Part shown: positions 25,644 through 34,072 of the stretch, one piece after another
Layout: each line of letters begins with the position of its first letter
Numbering within the stretch: the first letter of the stretch is position 1
Assembly: GCA_903859075.1 (NCBI GenBank)
Contig: CAIOLF010000046.1
Coordinates: 45,075 to 109,074 of the forward strand
DNA: 64,000 nt
Direction of reading: 5' to 3'
DNA from: Candidatus Buchananbacteria bacterium
GTDB lineage: Bacteria; Patescibacteriota; Patescibacteriia; 2-01-FULL-39-33
The notes under the pieces: generated by a model
Database searches by the model: none
Told to the model about the DNA's origin: nothing
Seen by the model: the letters and a program-made list of their open reading frames with translations, nothing else
Position numbers and translations under genes: made by a program

Positions 25644-25681
25644 ATAAAAAAAGAAAAGCCAGAGGAAATAATCCTTGGCTT
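25644..25681 (-). terminator. Terminator after the 203-residue unknown gene
   Basis: Minus-strand AAGCCAAGG pairs with CCTCTGGCTT (one bulge), followed by a T-rich tract. Confidence 0.65.
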
Positions 25682-25717
25682 ATTTGTCGTCAATGATCCG
25701 CGGCAGTCGTTTCTGAT

Positions 25718-26329
25718 TCACAAGGCGATGGTCTGCGACCTGGGCATCCACAGAACCAGTGAAACGCTATCGCCAAACGGCTGCTGGTTCCAGGCGCTGA
25801 ACATGCCCAGAACAAAATCGCCGCCGATGAGAGAGAATTCTACGCGAAGCAGATTTTCTTTCTCATCAAGGGTCTTCCTTCCCTGAGCGTGAATGGCTTC
25901 GGCTGACGTGGAGCTCAGGAAGACGCCTAATTTGCCGTCAATTTGGAAGTTCCTCACGAAGGCCACCAGCTTGATTCCCTGACCGGTGGCTTCCTGGGCA
26001 AGCTCGGCTTTCGGGACGAGCTCCTTCAACGCGCCAATCGCTAACGAGCTGGTTAATCCCGGGAGTTTTCCGATCCGACTCATTGATCCCGAAGGAATGG
26101 TGGCTACCCGGACATTTGAGCCGTTGTACGGCCGTTCATCGACAGGACGTGTCGCTAGGCACGTTTTGACTACGTGGCGATTAGTATAGAAAATGTACAG
26201 ATCGGCCCGCTCCCTCCGCTTGCTTGTTTCTTTCAGGATTCGTTCCGCATGTTGTTCGTTCGTGGCAATACCACTGGCAATAAGCGACCCTACCTCAACA
26301 TCATGCGTATTTCTATAAAATGGCGACAT
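25718..26329 (-). CDS. Unknown 203-residue protein
   Basis: The start is the ATG at 26329, eight bases after a GGAGGG ribosome binding site; the frame is open 33 bases further but lacks signals. The protein begins MSPFYRNTHDVEVG, has a helical segment (NEQHAERILKETSKRRERADLY), then alternating beta-like stretches (KLVAFVRNFQIDGKLGVFL and LLRVEFSLIGGDFVLGMF). No signal peptide or TM. I do not recognise the family. It is a single-gene unit: TTGACA lies upstream on the minus strand at about 26398-26403, though the -10 is weak. Confidence 0.6.
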   Translation of the reverse strand: MSPFYRNTHDVEVGSLIASGIATNEQHAERILKETSKRRERADLYIFYTNRHVVKTCLATRPVDERPYNGSNVRVATIPSGSMSRIGKLPGLTSSLAIGALKELVPKAELAQEATGQGIKLVAFVRNFQIDGKLGVFLSSTSAEAIHAQGRKTLDEKENLLRVEFSLIGGDFVLGMFSAWNQQPFGDSVSLVLWMPRSQTIAL

Positions 26330-26488
26330 GGCGATCCCTCCTCGTTGATTCTCCGCTATCAATTCTTACCTCAGAGATTACTATGATAATGCCATTTTGT
26401 CAATATTGCTTGTAGATTTAAAAAGGGGAAAACGGGCATTAACATCGGCCAGAAAAAGGAGTATTATGTACTTAAATTAAGTTTATTT

Positions 26489-27575
26489 ATGGACCATTTC
26501 CCGGAAATCGTCACTTTCCGCGTTACCTCCCGTTGCACCAAGGATTGCGATTTTTGCTATGGCCCCAAGAATATTCCGGAATTGGATTTTTCACAACTGC
26601 AAAAAGTTTTTTCTTTGCTGGCAAAGAAGGGAGTCAAATCCATCACTATTACCGGCGGTGAGCCGCTACTGCGATCGGATATCAAAAAAATTATTAATTG
26701 ATGAAAAAACTTTTTTGGCCGAGTCGGAAAAGATTATGGCCGCCTATGGCCGGCAGATAAATATTATTATCTCCCCCAGGCGCCAGAGAGCCAATGCTTA
26801 TTTTATGATTAATCCGGATGGCCAGGTTATTATGCCGGAAGATAAGGATGATGTCTGCTGCGAGGTAATGATCGGCAACATTTTTGACCAAAATATTATT
26901 GATAAATGGCAAAAGCTTATTTATGAAAATAATTATCTGGAGAATGCCGAAGATACTTTTTCCCATGATTGGCAGAGCTACCCTATGCCGGAAATTTATA
27001 ACAAGATTTGGCGTTTAGCTAAAAGATACAATCATCAGGGACAGGACTATACGGAAAAACATATTGAATGGCTCATTAAGCAGAGCTTGCTGCTGGCCAA
27101 GCAGGAAAATATTGAGGAACAGATTTTTATTCCGTTTATCCTGCTGCATGACGTGGGTTATAGCGCGGCTAAGATAGACAGTCCCTTTGCCAGCGATTCC
27201 AGAAAAAGCCATATGCAAGCCGGCAAACAAATCGCTAAAAAGATTTTAAGGCAAGTGAATTACCCGAAGCGCTTGGCTAACAAGATTTCTAATTATATCG
27301 CCATCCATGACAATTGGGCTTTCAATGATCATCAACTTTATCATAAAAACAAAATCCTTGGCCTGTTTAATGATTTGGACTTCACTTCTATGTATTCTGC
27401 CGCCAGTTTCAACTCCATGATGAACATCCTGAAAAAGACGCCGCAAAAAATGCTGGACTATCTTCAAAATAATGAAAAAATTGTCAATCGGCCGTTTATC
27501 TCCGCTGCCAGCCGCCTAATTTATCAGAACAGCGTCCAGAAAACGCAACTGCTGGTAAATTCAAACCTGTTTTAA
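26489..27575 (+). pseudogene. Radical SAM-HD domain gene with internal deletion and frameshift
   Basis: The first frame (26489-26698) encodes 70 residues with the radical SAM motif CTKDCDFCYG and TITGGEPLL, then stops at TGA. The next frame (open to 27575) continues without an obvious start: it holds a radical SAM C-terminal end (NAYFMINPDG, EVMIGNIFDQNIIDKW) and an HD-type phosphohydrolase domain (LLHDVGYSAAK, SHMQAGKQIAKKIL, AIHDNW). Removing one A from the run of seven at about 26684-26690 would join the frames, but the joined protein still lacks roughly 100 residues of the radical SAM barrel. So both a deletion and a frameshift are likely, in nature or in assembly. The HD part could still be translated from an internal ATG such as 26736. 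Confidence 0.7.
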
Positions 27576-27631
27576 ATAGCCGCCCAATTGAGTCAATTTA
27601 ATACAAAAATCTCCCGGCGGAGGTTTTTAAA

Positions 27632-27660
27632 TTGACAAAAACATTAATGCGTGCTATACT
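27632..27660 (+). promoter_or_regulatory. Promoter of the DEAD-box helicase gene
   Basis: TTGACA, 17 bases, TATACT. The predicted leader is about 145 bases and contains complementary AGCTTTAAT/GCTTTAAAGCT segments, as often seen in cold-induced helicase mRNAs. Confidence 0.85.
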
Positions 27661-27811
27661 TAAGTTCTTAAAGTATATCTCATTTAGTTCCATTTTAAGA
27701 AATCCCAATTCAGGCATTTCTTAACTCTAGCTTTAATTATTTAGCTTTGATGGAAATTTATGAATGGCCGGTGGCCTGTCTGCTTTAAAGCTAAAAATTA
27801 AAACCTAACTC

Positions 27812-29044
27812 ATGTCTACCAGGAATTTCGGACGGGGCTCTCGCCTCGGCCGTTCTCCTAGACGCCGCTTAGCCGCTTCAAGCGGCCGGCCGTCTTTTGG
27901 AGGAAAAAGACCGCTTGCCAGACGCGGCGGTTTTCGCGATCAATATATTGATTGCTCCCGGTTTGTCTGCAAAGCCAAGCCCCAAACCGAATCCAAGCCC
28001 TATCAGCCGCAACATGCTTTCGCTGATTTTGCTATTGATCAAAGATTGAAAGAAAATATTGTCACCAAAGGTTATGTCACTCCCACCCCGATCCAAGACC
28101 AGACGATTCCGGCGATTCTGGAGGGGTGCGATGTGGTCGGTGTTGCCAATACCGGCACCGGCAAAACGGCGGCTTTTCTTTTGCCATTGCTTCATAAAGT
28201 CATATTGGATAACCGGGAAAATATTTTAATCATCGTACCGACTCATGAATTGGCTGATCAGATCAATCAAGAATTGATTGCGTTCCGCGGACGATTGAGG
28301 ATTTTTTCCGTCTGCTGCGTCGGCGGCGCTTCCATCGGCCGCCAGATTTCCGATTTGCGCCGCGGCTATAATTTTGTCATTGGCACGCCGGGCCGGCTCA
28401 AGGATCTGATCGAGCGCGGCTTGATCCGTCCGGAAAGATTTTCCACTTTAGTGCTTGACGAAGCCGACCGCATGCTGGATATGGGCTTTGTCAATGATAT
28501 GAGATTTATCATGTCGCTGATGCCGGTTACTCGCCAGACCTTATTTTTCTCCGCTACCGTCAGCCGGGAAATTGATAAGCTAGTCAAAGAATTTTTAACC
28601 AGCCCGGTGACGATTTCCGTCAAGACCGGAGACACTGCCAAGAATGTCGATCAGGACATTATCAAAATCAGCCACGAGCACGAAAAAATAAGCGTCCTGC
28701 ATAATCTTTTGGCCAAGCCGGAATTCACCAAAGTGTTGGTTTTCGGCCGGACCAAATTCGGCGTGGAGAGATTATCCGTTGGTCTGATTCAAAAGGGCTT
28801 TAAAGCGGACGCCATTCATGGCAACAAGAACCAAAGCAAGCGCCAAGCGGCCTTAAGATTATTTAAAGAGAATAAAACCAAAATTCTGGTAGCGACCGAT
28901 GTCGCCGCCAGAGGCCTGGATATTCCCAACGTCAGCCACGTGATTAATTATGATGTCCCGGCTACCTATGACGATTATGTCCATCGCATCGGCCGGACCG
29001 GCCGTGGCGACCAAATGGGCAAAGCGCTGACCTTTGTCTGTTAA
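27812..29044 (+). CDS. DEAD-box RNA helicase
   Basis: A 410-residue ATP-dependent RNA helicase with all main motifs: Q motif PTPIQDQ (91-97), Walker A ANTGTGKT (112-119), PTHELA, TPGR, DEAD (216-219), SAT, ATDVAARGLD and HRIGRTGR near the end. The usual C-terminal tail is absent: the protein ends about 12 residues after motif VI. Instead, the first 40 residues are an Arg/Gly-rich basic tail (FGRGSRLGRSPRRRLAAS) that would bind RNA. It likely helps ribosome assembly and RNA unfolding in the cytoplasm. It stands alone between its own promoter and the next single-gene unit. Confidence 0.93.
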   Translation: MSTRNFGRGSRLGRSPRRRLAASSGRPSFGGKRPLARRGGFRDQYIDCSRFVCKAKPQTESKPYQPQHAFADFAIDQRLKENIVTKGYVTPTPIQDQTIPAILEGCDVVGVANTGTGKTAAFLLPLLHKVILDNRENILIIVPTHELADQINQELIAFRGRLRIFSVCCVGGASIGRQISDLRRGYNFVIGTPGRLKDLIERGLIRPERFSTLVLDEADRMLDMGFVNDMRFIMSLMPVTRQTLFFSATVSREIDKLVKEFLTSPVTISVKTGDTAKNVDQDIIKISHEHEKISVLHNLLAKPEFTKVLVFGRTKFGVERLSVGLIQKGFKADAIHGNKNQSKRQAALRLFKENKTKILVATDVAARGLDIPNVSHVINYDVPATYDDYVHRIGRTGRGDQMGKALTFVC

Positions 29045-29080
29045 TAATATAGCTGTTAAAATAAGCTTATTTGATCACAG

Positions 29081-29109
29081 TTGAAAATTAATATCCTTTG
29101 GTCTATAAT
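29081..29109 (+). promoter_or_regulatory. Promoter of the polyprenol kinase-like gene
   Basis: TTGAAA, 17 bases, TATAAT. The leader is about 50 bases. Confidence 0.8.
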
Positions 29110-29167
29110 CCGAAGTAGAGAAACTGGCAGAGTGAAGCAAACTCAGTAAAAGAAGGAGGATAGCACC

Positions 29168-29899
29168 TTGGTTATCTACGAGTTCAACTGGATCCGAAAG
29201 ATCTGGCATATCTCGGGATGTCTTCTAATGCTCGCCGTCTTTTACTGGTGGCGGGGACTTAGGGACATCTGCGGGATGCCGGCTAATCCCTTGGCAATGC
29301 TCACCGGCATCGCCTGGATGATGACGGCAGTGTTTTTGCTGATGGACTTGGTCCGGCATCAAAGCCCGCGCCACAATGAGCGGTTTATCAAGATGTCAAT
29401 ATTCCGGTTTATTCTGCGTGAGCATGAACATCAGAGGTTTACCGCCAGCACCTACTATTTGCTGGGAGCCTCCTTACTGATGACCGGCGTCTGGTTGGGG
29501 CCCATCAAAGAATCAATCCTGGTGATGGCCGTGATGGTTCTAGGCCTGGCAGATCCGGCCGCCGCTTGGGCGCGTTATCGTCTGTCGCGCTGGGGCGTCA
29601 ACAGCTCCCGCGGCTTGGGATTGCTGGTATTCGCTTTGGTCAGTTATTTGGTCATGAGCCGAGTAGCAGCATTCCTGGGCAGCCGATTAGATGCTGCCAA
29701 CATCTTTATCATCAGCGTAACCGTCGCACTGGCAGAGACCTACACTCCGAGCTGGGTCGGCTGGTGCAGACCGCTTACTTCGCGGCTTCGGCGCTGTTTT
29801 CCCAGTCCGGTAGCGCATCAGCTCTCCAGGTTTTACCTCGACGATAATCTGATGATACTGCTGGTCGTCGCCTTGCTGGCATTTTTCCTGGACCGCTGA
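29168..29899 (+). CDS. Dolichol/polyprenol kinase-like integral membrane protein
   Basis: The start is a TTG fixed by AAGGAGG eight bases upstream. The 243-residue product has about seven membrane segments. IRKIWHISGC at the start, VLGLADPAAAWARY in the middle and YLDDNLMILL near the end match the CTP-dependent polyprenol/diacylglycerol/phytol kinase family (SEC59-like), where the Asp and DDN residues bind nucleotide and lipid. The usual basic Lys-Thr-x-Glu-Gly-Ser motif is replaced by NSSRGLGLL, so activity is uncertain. The role would be phosphorylating a polyprenol or related lipid in the membrane. It is a single-gene unit close to an isoprenoid synthase-like fusion gene. Confidence 0.68.
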   Translation: MVIYEFNWIRKIWHISGCLLMLAVFYWWRGLRDICGMPANPLAMLTGIAWMMTAVFLLMDLVRHQSPRHNERFIKMSIFRFILREHEHQRFTASTYYLLGASLLMTGVWLGPIKESILVMAVMVLGLADPAAAWARYRLSRWGVNSSRGLGLLVFALVSYLVMSRVAAFLGSRLDAANIFIISVTVALAETYTPSWVGWCRPLTSRLRRCFPSPVAHQLSRFYLDDNLMILLVVALLAFFLDR

Positions 29900-29925
29900 C
29901 TTCGCGTTTGGCGGTCTTTTCTTTT
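29891..29925 (+). terminator. Terminator after the polyprenol kinase-like gene
   Basis: GACCGC and GCGGTC form a stem around a 14-base loop, followed by TTTTCTTTT. Confidence 0.75.
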
Positions 29926-29929
29926 CAGC

Positions 29930-29958
29930 TTGTCTGGCCGGGCCGATTGAGCTATAAT
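29930..29958 (+). promoter_or_regulatory. Promoter of the nucleotidase-CYTH operon
   Basis: TTGTCT, 17 bases, TATAAT. The predicted leader is under 20 bases before the ATG at 29982. Confidence 0.7.
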
Positions 29959-29981
29959 TAGGGCAGATAATCACAAAAAAT

Positions 29982-30500
29982 ATGGCTTTTATTTATCATA
30001 AAGTCCCGACCAATATGTCGGGCAATATCCTCTATCCGCTAAATGTCATGGAAAAGATTAACCCGGAGATCTATGAAGCGGCAGTAAAAAAATATCAGGG
30101 CCGGGAATATCTATTGCAAGAAATCATCCCTTTCCTTAATTGCCTTTGGAATGACGTACTGCATTTCAGCGCGGTTCATCCGACAAAAATCAAGGAGGCC
30201 TTGCTCAAGCTCGGCCATCCTTTCCGGGAAAACTTTTTTGAAGTCCCTTTAGAAATCATTGATAGCCACCGGGCGGTGATTTATCTTTATCGGCGGGAAG
30301 ACAATAAAATTGAGCCCGATGAATTCAAGCCGTTTGATCCAAAGTTAGTCGCCGATCTGGCCGAACTGTCGGAGAACGCCACGGACTATTATGCCAAGGC
30401 CGTCAGTGCGGGACAAAAAGTCCTGCCCTTTCACGGCGTGGCTCACATTTTGTATCGCGGCAGTCTGGATGTCAGCGATTTAAAAATTATTAAATCCTAA
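29982..30500 (+). CDS. Conserved-looking unknown protein, 172 residues
   Basis: A soluble protein starting MAFIYHKVPTNMSGNILYPLN, with the segment FLNCLWNDVLHFSAVHP and a late FEVPLEIIDSHRAVIY. The tone of the sequence is that of a conserved group-specific protein, but I cannot name the family or function. It is the first gene of a three-gene operon with a pyrimidine nucleotidase-like and a CYTH-domain gene (gaps of eight and two bases), so a link to nucleotide or polyphosphate metabolism is possible. Confidence 0.7.
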   Translation: MAFIYHKVPTNMSGNILYPLNVMEKINPEIYEAAVKKYQGREYLLQEIIPFLNCLWNDVLHFSAVHPTKIKEALLKLGHPFRENFFEVPLEIIDSHRAVIYLYRREDNKIEPDEFKPFDPKLVADLAELSENATDYYAKAVSAGQKVLPFHGVAHILYRGSLDVSDLKIIKS

Positions 30501-30508
30501 TTTAATTA

Positions 30509-31372
30509 ATGATTAATATGACCGGAGATATTATTATTTCTAATTCTCAGCGTCTGGAGTCGATTAAAAGAGCGATTAGTATCGGCGGAGCGGAAAAACT
30601 CCACGTTCTGTCGGATTTTGATCGTACGCTTACCAAGATGTTTGTGGCGGGGGAGGAAGTGCCTTCAATAATCTCCGTCTTGCGCAGCGAGGGCTATCTG
30701 ACGCCCGACTATCCGGATAAAGCCAAAGAATTGTTCAATTATTATCACGCGATCGAGATTGATCCGTCAGTGCCTCACGCGGAAAAGCGTGAGGCCATGC
30801 GGCAGTGGTGGTCCAGGCATTTTGATCTGCTGATCGCTTCCGGCCTGCGGAAAAAAGATGTTGAGCGAGCCATCACCTCGCAAAGATTGCAGCTACGTTC
30901 GGGAGTGGCGCAGTTTTTTGAGTTTTTAAGAGAGCGCGACATTCCTTTGGTGATTATGTCTTCCAGCGGTTTAGGAGTAGAGTCGATTTCTTTGTATCTT
31001 AAGCGGCAGAATTTGCTTTCAGATAATGTTTATATTGTCTCTAATGAATTCATTTGGGACGATGCCGGTCGAGCAATTGCCGTCAGGGAGCCGATTATTC
31101 ATGCCTTTAATAAGGAAGAAACCGTGCTGGACAATTTTTCTTTTTATGATAAGGTCAAGGAAAGAAAAAATGTCTTGCTACTCGGCGACGGTTCGGACGA
31201 CGTGGAGATGATTACCGGTTTTAATTATGATAATCTGATTAAGGTCGGATTTTTAAATAAGAATATTGAAGAAAATCTGCAGCTTTACAGAGAAAAGTTT
31301 GATGCGGTAATTACCGGCGATGGTGATTTTGATTTTATTAATGATTTATTAATAAAAATTATTCTAAAGTAA
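30509..31372 (+). CDS. UMPH-1-like pyrimidine 5'-nucleotidase (HAD family)
   Basis: A 287-residue HAD phosphatase. HVLSDFDRTLTKMF holds the nucleophile Asp and the acid/base Asp two residues on, VIMSSSGLG is motif II, and NVLLLGDGSDDVEM is motif IV. The helical cap between motifs I and II with EIDPSVPHAEKREAMRQWW is typical of the eukaryotic-type cytosolic 5'-nucleotidase III (UMPH-1), which removes phosphate from UMP and CMP. It sits in the cytoplasm. The second gene of the operon; the start may also be the ATG at 30518. Confidence 0.8.
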   Translation: MINMTGDIIISNSQRLESIKRAISIGGAEKLHVLSDFDRTLTKMFVAGEEVPSIISVLRSEGYLTPDYPDKAKELFNYYHAIEIDPSVPHAEKREAMRQWWSRHFDLLIASGLRKKDVERAITSQRLQLRSGVAQFFEFLRERDIPLVIMSSSGLGVESISLYLKRQNLLSDNVYIVSNEFIWDDAGRAIAVREPIIHAFNKEETVLDNFSFYDKVKERKNVLLLGDGSDDVEMITGFNYDNLIKVGFLNKNIEENLQLYREKFDAVITGDGDFDFINDLLIKIILK

Positions 31373-31374
31373 CT

Positions 31375-31968
31375 ATGAAGACTGAAGTTGAAGCAAAATT
31401 CTTAGACGTTAATCCGCGGCAATTACGGGAAGCGCTGAAAAGTCATGGCGGGACTCTAGTCCAAGCGGAGGTGTTGATGCGACGCAAGATTTTTGATTAT
31501 TCTGATAAACGCCTGGAGAAAATCGGCGCCTGGATCAGAGTACGGGATGAAGGCAAAAAGATTACGATGAGCTACAAGCGGTTAGTTGACCGGACTTTTC
31601 AGGGGACGAAGGAAATAGTTTTTAATGTCGATAATTTTGACGCCGCTTGCGACTTTCTCTTGGCCACGGGACTGGATTGCCGCTCCTATCAGGAGACTAA
31701 GCGCGAAACGTGGGAGCTAAGCGGCTGTGAAGTGACGATTGACACCTGGCCGTGGATACCGCCTTTTGTGGAGCTTGAGGCGGAGACGGAAGAAAATGTG
31801 CGGTCGGTCGCCGCTAAGCTGGGCTTTGATTGGAATGAGGCGCTGCATGGCAGCGTGGAAACGGCTTATCAAAAGTATTATGAAGTCACCGAGGAAGAAA
31901 TAGATCATTTGGAAGAAATTACTTTTACTCCGGTACCGGATTGGCTGGAAATAAAAAGAAAACAATAA
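31375..31968 (+). CDS. CYTH domain protein (class IV cyclase/triphosphatase-like)
   Basis: A 197-residue protein with the CYTH signature EVEAKFL near the start and alternating charged strands: WIRVRDEGKKITMSYKR, KEIVFNVDNF, and VELEAETEENV. CYTH proteins form a tunnel that binds triphosphate and act as CyaB adenylate cyclase, thiamine triphosphatase or inorganic triphosphatase. The substrate cannot be told from sequence. It starts two bases after the nucleotidase stop, and a strong terminator follows. Confidence 0.83.
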   Translation: MKTEVEAKFLDVNPRQLREALKSHGGTLVQAEVLMRRKIFDYSDKRLEKIGAWIRVRDEGKKITMSYKRLVDRTFQGTKEIVFNVDNFDAACDFLLATGLDCRSYQETKRETWELSGCEVTIDTWPWIPPFVELEAETEENVRSVAAKLGFDWNEALHGSVETAYQKYYEVTEEEIDHLEEITFTPVPDWLEIKRKQ

Positions 31969-31971
31969 CTT

Positions 31972-32003
31972 AAAATCCCTCCGCCGCGGCGGAGGGATTT
32001 TTA
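31972..32003. terminator. Perfect bidirectional terminator
   Basis: AAAATCCCTCCGCCG and its exact complement form a 15-bp palindrome with T tracts both ways, between convergent genes. It overlaps the stop codon of the minus-strand fusion gene. Confidence 0.9.
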
Positions 32004-33992
32004 TTTAATTCTTTTTGGGCGAGGAGTTGATTCCAGTTGTAATATCAGATCGCTTATTGTTCTAAGTAGTTTACGGTCGTATTGATATTTTACCCAGCCA
32101 TGGCTTAAGGCCAAACTCTTAAAGGGAATTAGAATTTCTTTGGTGATGTCGACCAGGCTAAACATCCATTTCATGCGAGTCGGAGTTTCTTGGTATTCTG
32201 TCAGCAAGGTAGTTTTGACGTGACTGGCCAAATTAATTATCAAATCAACAGTCAGATCAATGGCTCCTGATTTCCAAAGTAGTTCATTGATATGAAGCTT
32301 ATCTTTAGCGGATAGCTCTTTATCGGCTAATGCCGTAAAGAGAAATCTTTTCTCTTTTTTATCAAGTTTCGATGAATAAAAAGCGATGGAGTAAGGCAGA
32401 TCGATTTTGCCTTCTTTAATATCGGAATGCGAAATGCCCTTCATACTGTGGCTCATGCCGCTAATTTTTTCAATCACCAAGTAATCAGCCAGATCATTTC
32501 TGATCATTTGGATCAAGCCATAGTACAAGCCTATTAAGGGAGAAATTTTATCAATTTGCTTGCCATTAAGAACCTGGGCTTCTTTATTTCCGGCCTGGGC
32601 GGCCAGCTCGCCGACGGCTTCATAAAAGCCGCCGCAAATGCCGTAAATTCTTTTGATATATAACTTGCAGATGGCTCGCAGTCCCAATTTATTTAAAAGT
32701 TTTTTCTTTTGGCTGGAACTAAAAGTCAGTTTCAAATCCAGAACTTGGCCTTGATACATTAATTCATTGTAATCATTTAAAATTCCCGCCAATCTCTCGG
32801 CCAGTTGCGGCTTGGGACGAGCTATTAAAAATAAGTATTTTAGGGCTAATAAATGCCCGGTAAGTCCGGTAAAAATAGCATTCCGGCGGCCGAATTGTTT
32901 CCAGACTGTTGGGATGTTTTGTCGATAATCAGAGCTATCGAAGGTGTCATCGAGACTATAAGTATTCATCCAATTATACAACTCAATAATTGCTCCCATT
33001 TCATAAGGGAAATCTGGATCTTTAATAAACTTTTGCTCTCTAATCAGATGATGATTAACCAGGTCATAGAGTTCAAAAAATAGTTCCGGGCGAGTTTTTA
33101 TGATGCCGGCATGTCGATTTTTGATCTTTAAAAACGGCGGCACAATGGAATGTTTTAGAATACTGACTATATTTTCTTTTTTTGGGGCCCAATGCTTGAT
33201 TACGGCGGCTAAAGCTGAGTTGATGTTTTTTTCTGTTAGTCGGTTCCGGAGATGAGCGGAAACTTTTCTTTCTATTTCGCAAACTTTAAGATAATCGGAG
33301 TCATTATTAAATCGGCATTGTTTTAGCCCAGTCAATAATTTATAAATAGTCTTATCAGCCGTTGTTTCAGTAAAGGTCATTTCCGCCAAACGTTTTTCCC
33401 CGAATAAATCTCTGGCTCTCTCATCAACTTGATAGTTAATGATTCCGGAACGGGAATAAATCGAGCGGTAGTAGTTTGTCAGATATTCAATAATTTTAGA
33501 TTCCAGTTGGTTTTTTGAAGGAGCATATAATACGGTGGTGTGGACGAATTTAGGATGATTGCGGCAGGTCTCGGCGACTTTTTCATCAGTGGTCAGCACC
33601 GCATTAATGCTAAAGCTTACCATCCACTGCAAATTGTAATAATCCAAATGATCCAAATCTTCGATCAGCATAATTATTGGTTTGCTCTGGCTGATGGCAT
33701 AGCCGCATTCCCAGGTGCTGTCAGTGCCGGTCGGCGACCCGTCAGCCGGTCGGTACTTTTTCATATACACCAGCAAGGCATCAGCGTGGTTGATTTCATT
33801 GAGGTCATAGCAGGCAATGCCAATGGGCATAAAGCGGTGATCACTGGGTCCGCCTAAAGATCCCGGCTCGAATAAATAAACTTTTTTATTAAAAAATTCT
33901 GAATACTTTGGCTTGAAAAAATCTTTCCAAATGCCAATGCCGCCGGCTAAATAAAGCTGGTATTTAAAAGCTGATTTTTGATTTTTAGCCAT
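32001..33992 (-). CDS. Nucleoside deoxyribosyltransferase-like domain fused to polyprenyl synthase-like domain
   Basis: A 663-residue two-domain protein. Residues about 10-160 resemble nucleoside 2-deoxyribosyltransferases: YLAGG (14-18), HADALLVY (69-76), then GTDSTWECGYAISQSKPIIML, with Glu95 in the place of the catalytic nucleophile. Residues about 275-600 match trans-polyprenyl diphosphate synthases: first Asp-rich motif DDTFD (348-352) with R357, YQGQVLDL (413-420), a degenerate second motif NDLAD (499-503, first Asp changed to Asn), then DIKEGKIDLP with Lys529. Residues about 160-275 are a helical linker. The two halves belong to pathways that are not normally joined. Either could be an active enzyme or a ligand-binding module. 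The gene follows cfa after a terminator. No close precedent is known to me. Confidence 0.7.
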   Translation of the reverse strand: MAKNQKSAFKYQLYLAGGIGIWKDFFKPKYSEFFNKKVYLFEPGSLGGPSDHRFMPIGIACYDLNEINHADALLVYMKKYRPADGSPTGTDSTWECGYAISQSKPIIMLIEDLDHLDYYNLQWMVSFSINAVLTTDEKVAETCRNHPKFVHTTVLYAPSKNQLESKIIEYLTNYYRSIYSRSGIINYQVDERARDLFGEKRLAEMTFTETTADKTIYKLLTGLKQCRFNNDSDYLKVCEIERKVSAHLRNRLTEKNINSALAAVIKHWAPKKENIVSILKHSIVPPFLKIKNRHAGIIKTRPELFFELYDLVNHHLIREQKFIKDPDFPYEMGAIIELYNWMNTYSLDDTFDSSDYRQNIPTVWKQFGRRNAIFTGLTGHLLALKYLFLIARPKPQLAERLAGILNDYNELMYQGQVLDLKLTFSSSQKKKLLNKLGLRAICKLYIKRIYGICGGFYEAVGELAAQAGNKEAQVLNGKQIDKISPLIGLYYGLIQMIRNDLADYLVIEKISGMSHSMKGISHSDIKEGKIDLPYSIAFYSSKLDKKEKRFLFTALADKELSAKDKLHINELLWKSGAIDLTVDLIINLASHVKTTLLTEYQETPTRMKWMFSLVDITKEILIPFKSLALSHGWVKYQYDRKLLRTISDLILQLESTPRPKRIK

Positions 33993-34040
33993 AATGACTT
34001 AGATATTGCTAATTTTATTTTAGCATTTTTTGTTTAATTT

Positions 34041-34069
34041 TAAAAGACGCCCGGTCGGGCGTCTTTTAA
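34041..34069 (-). terminator. Terminator after cfa
   Basis: TAAAAGACGCCCG and CGGGCGTCTTTTA form a near-perfect palindrome with A/T tracts on both sides. Confidence 0.85.
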
Positions 34070-34072
34070 AAT

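Noticed and set aside
32001..33992. TIR-type NADase defence protein
   Set aside because: The N-terminal domain shares a general fold class with TIR, but GTDSTWECGYA with the DALLVY strand fits deoxyribosyltransferases better, and no defence partners are adjacent.
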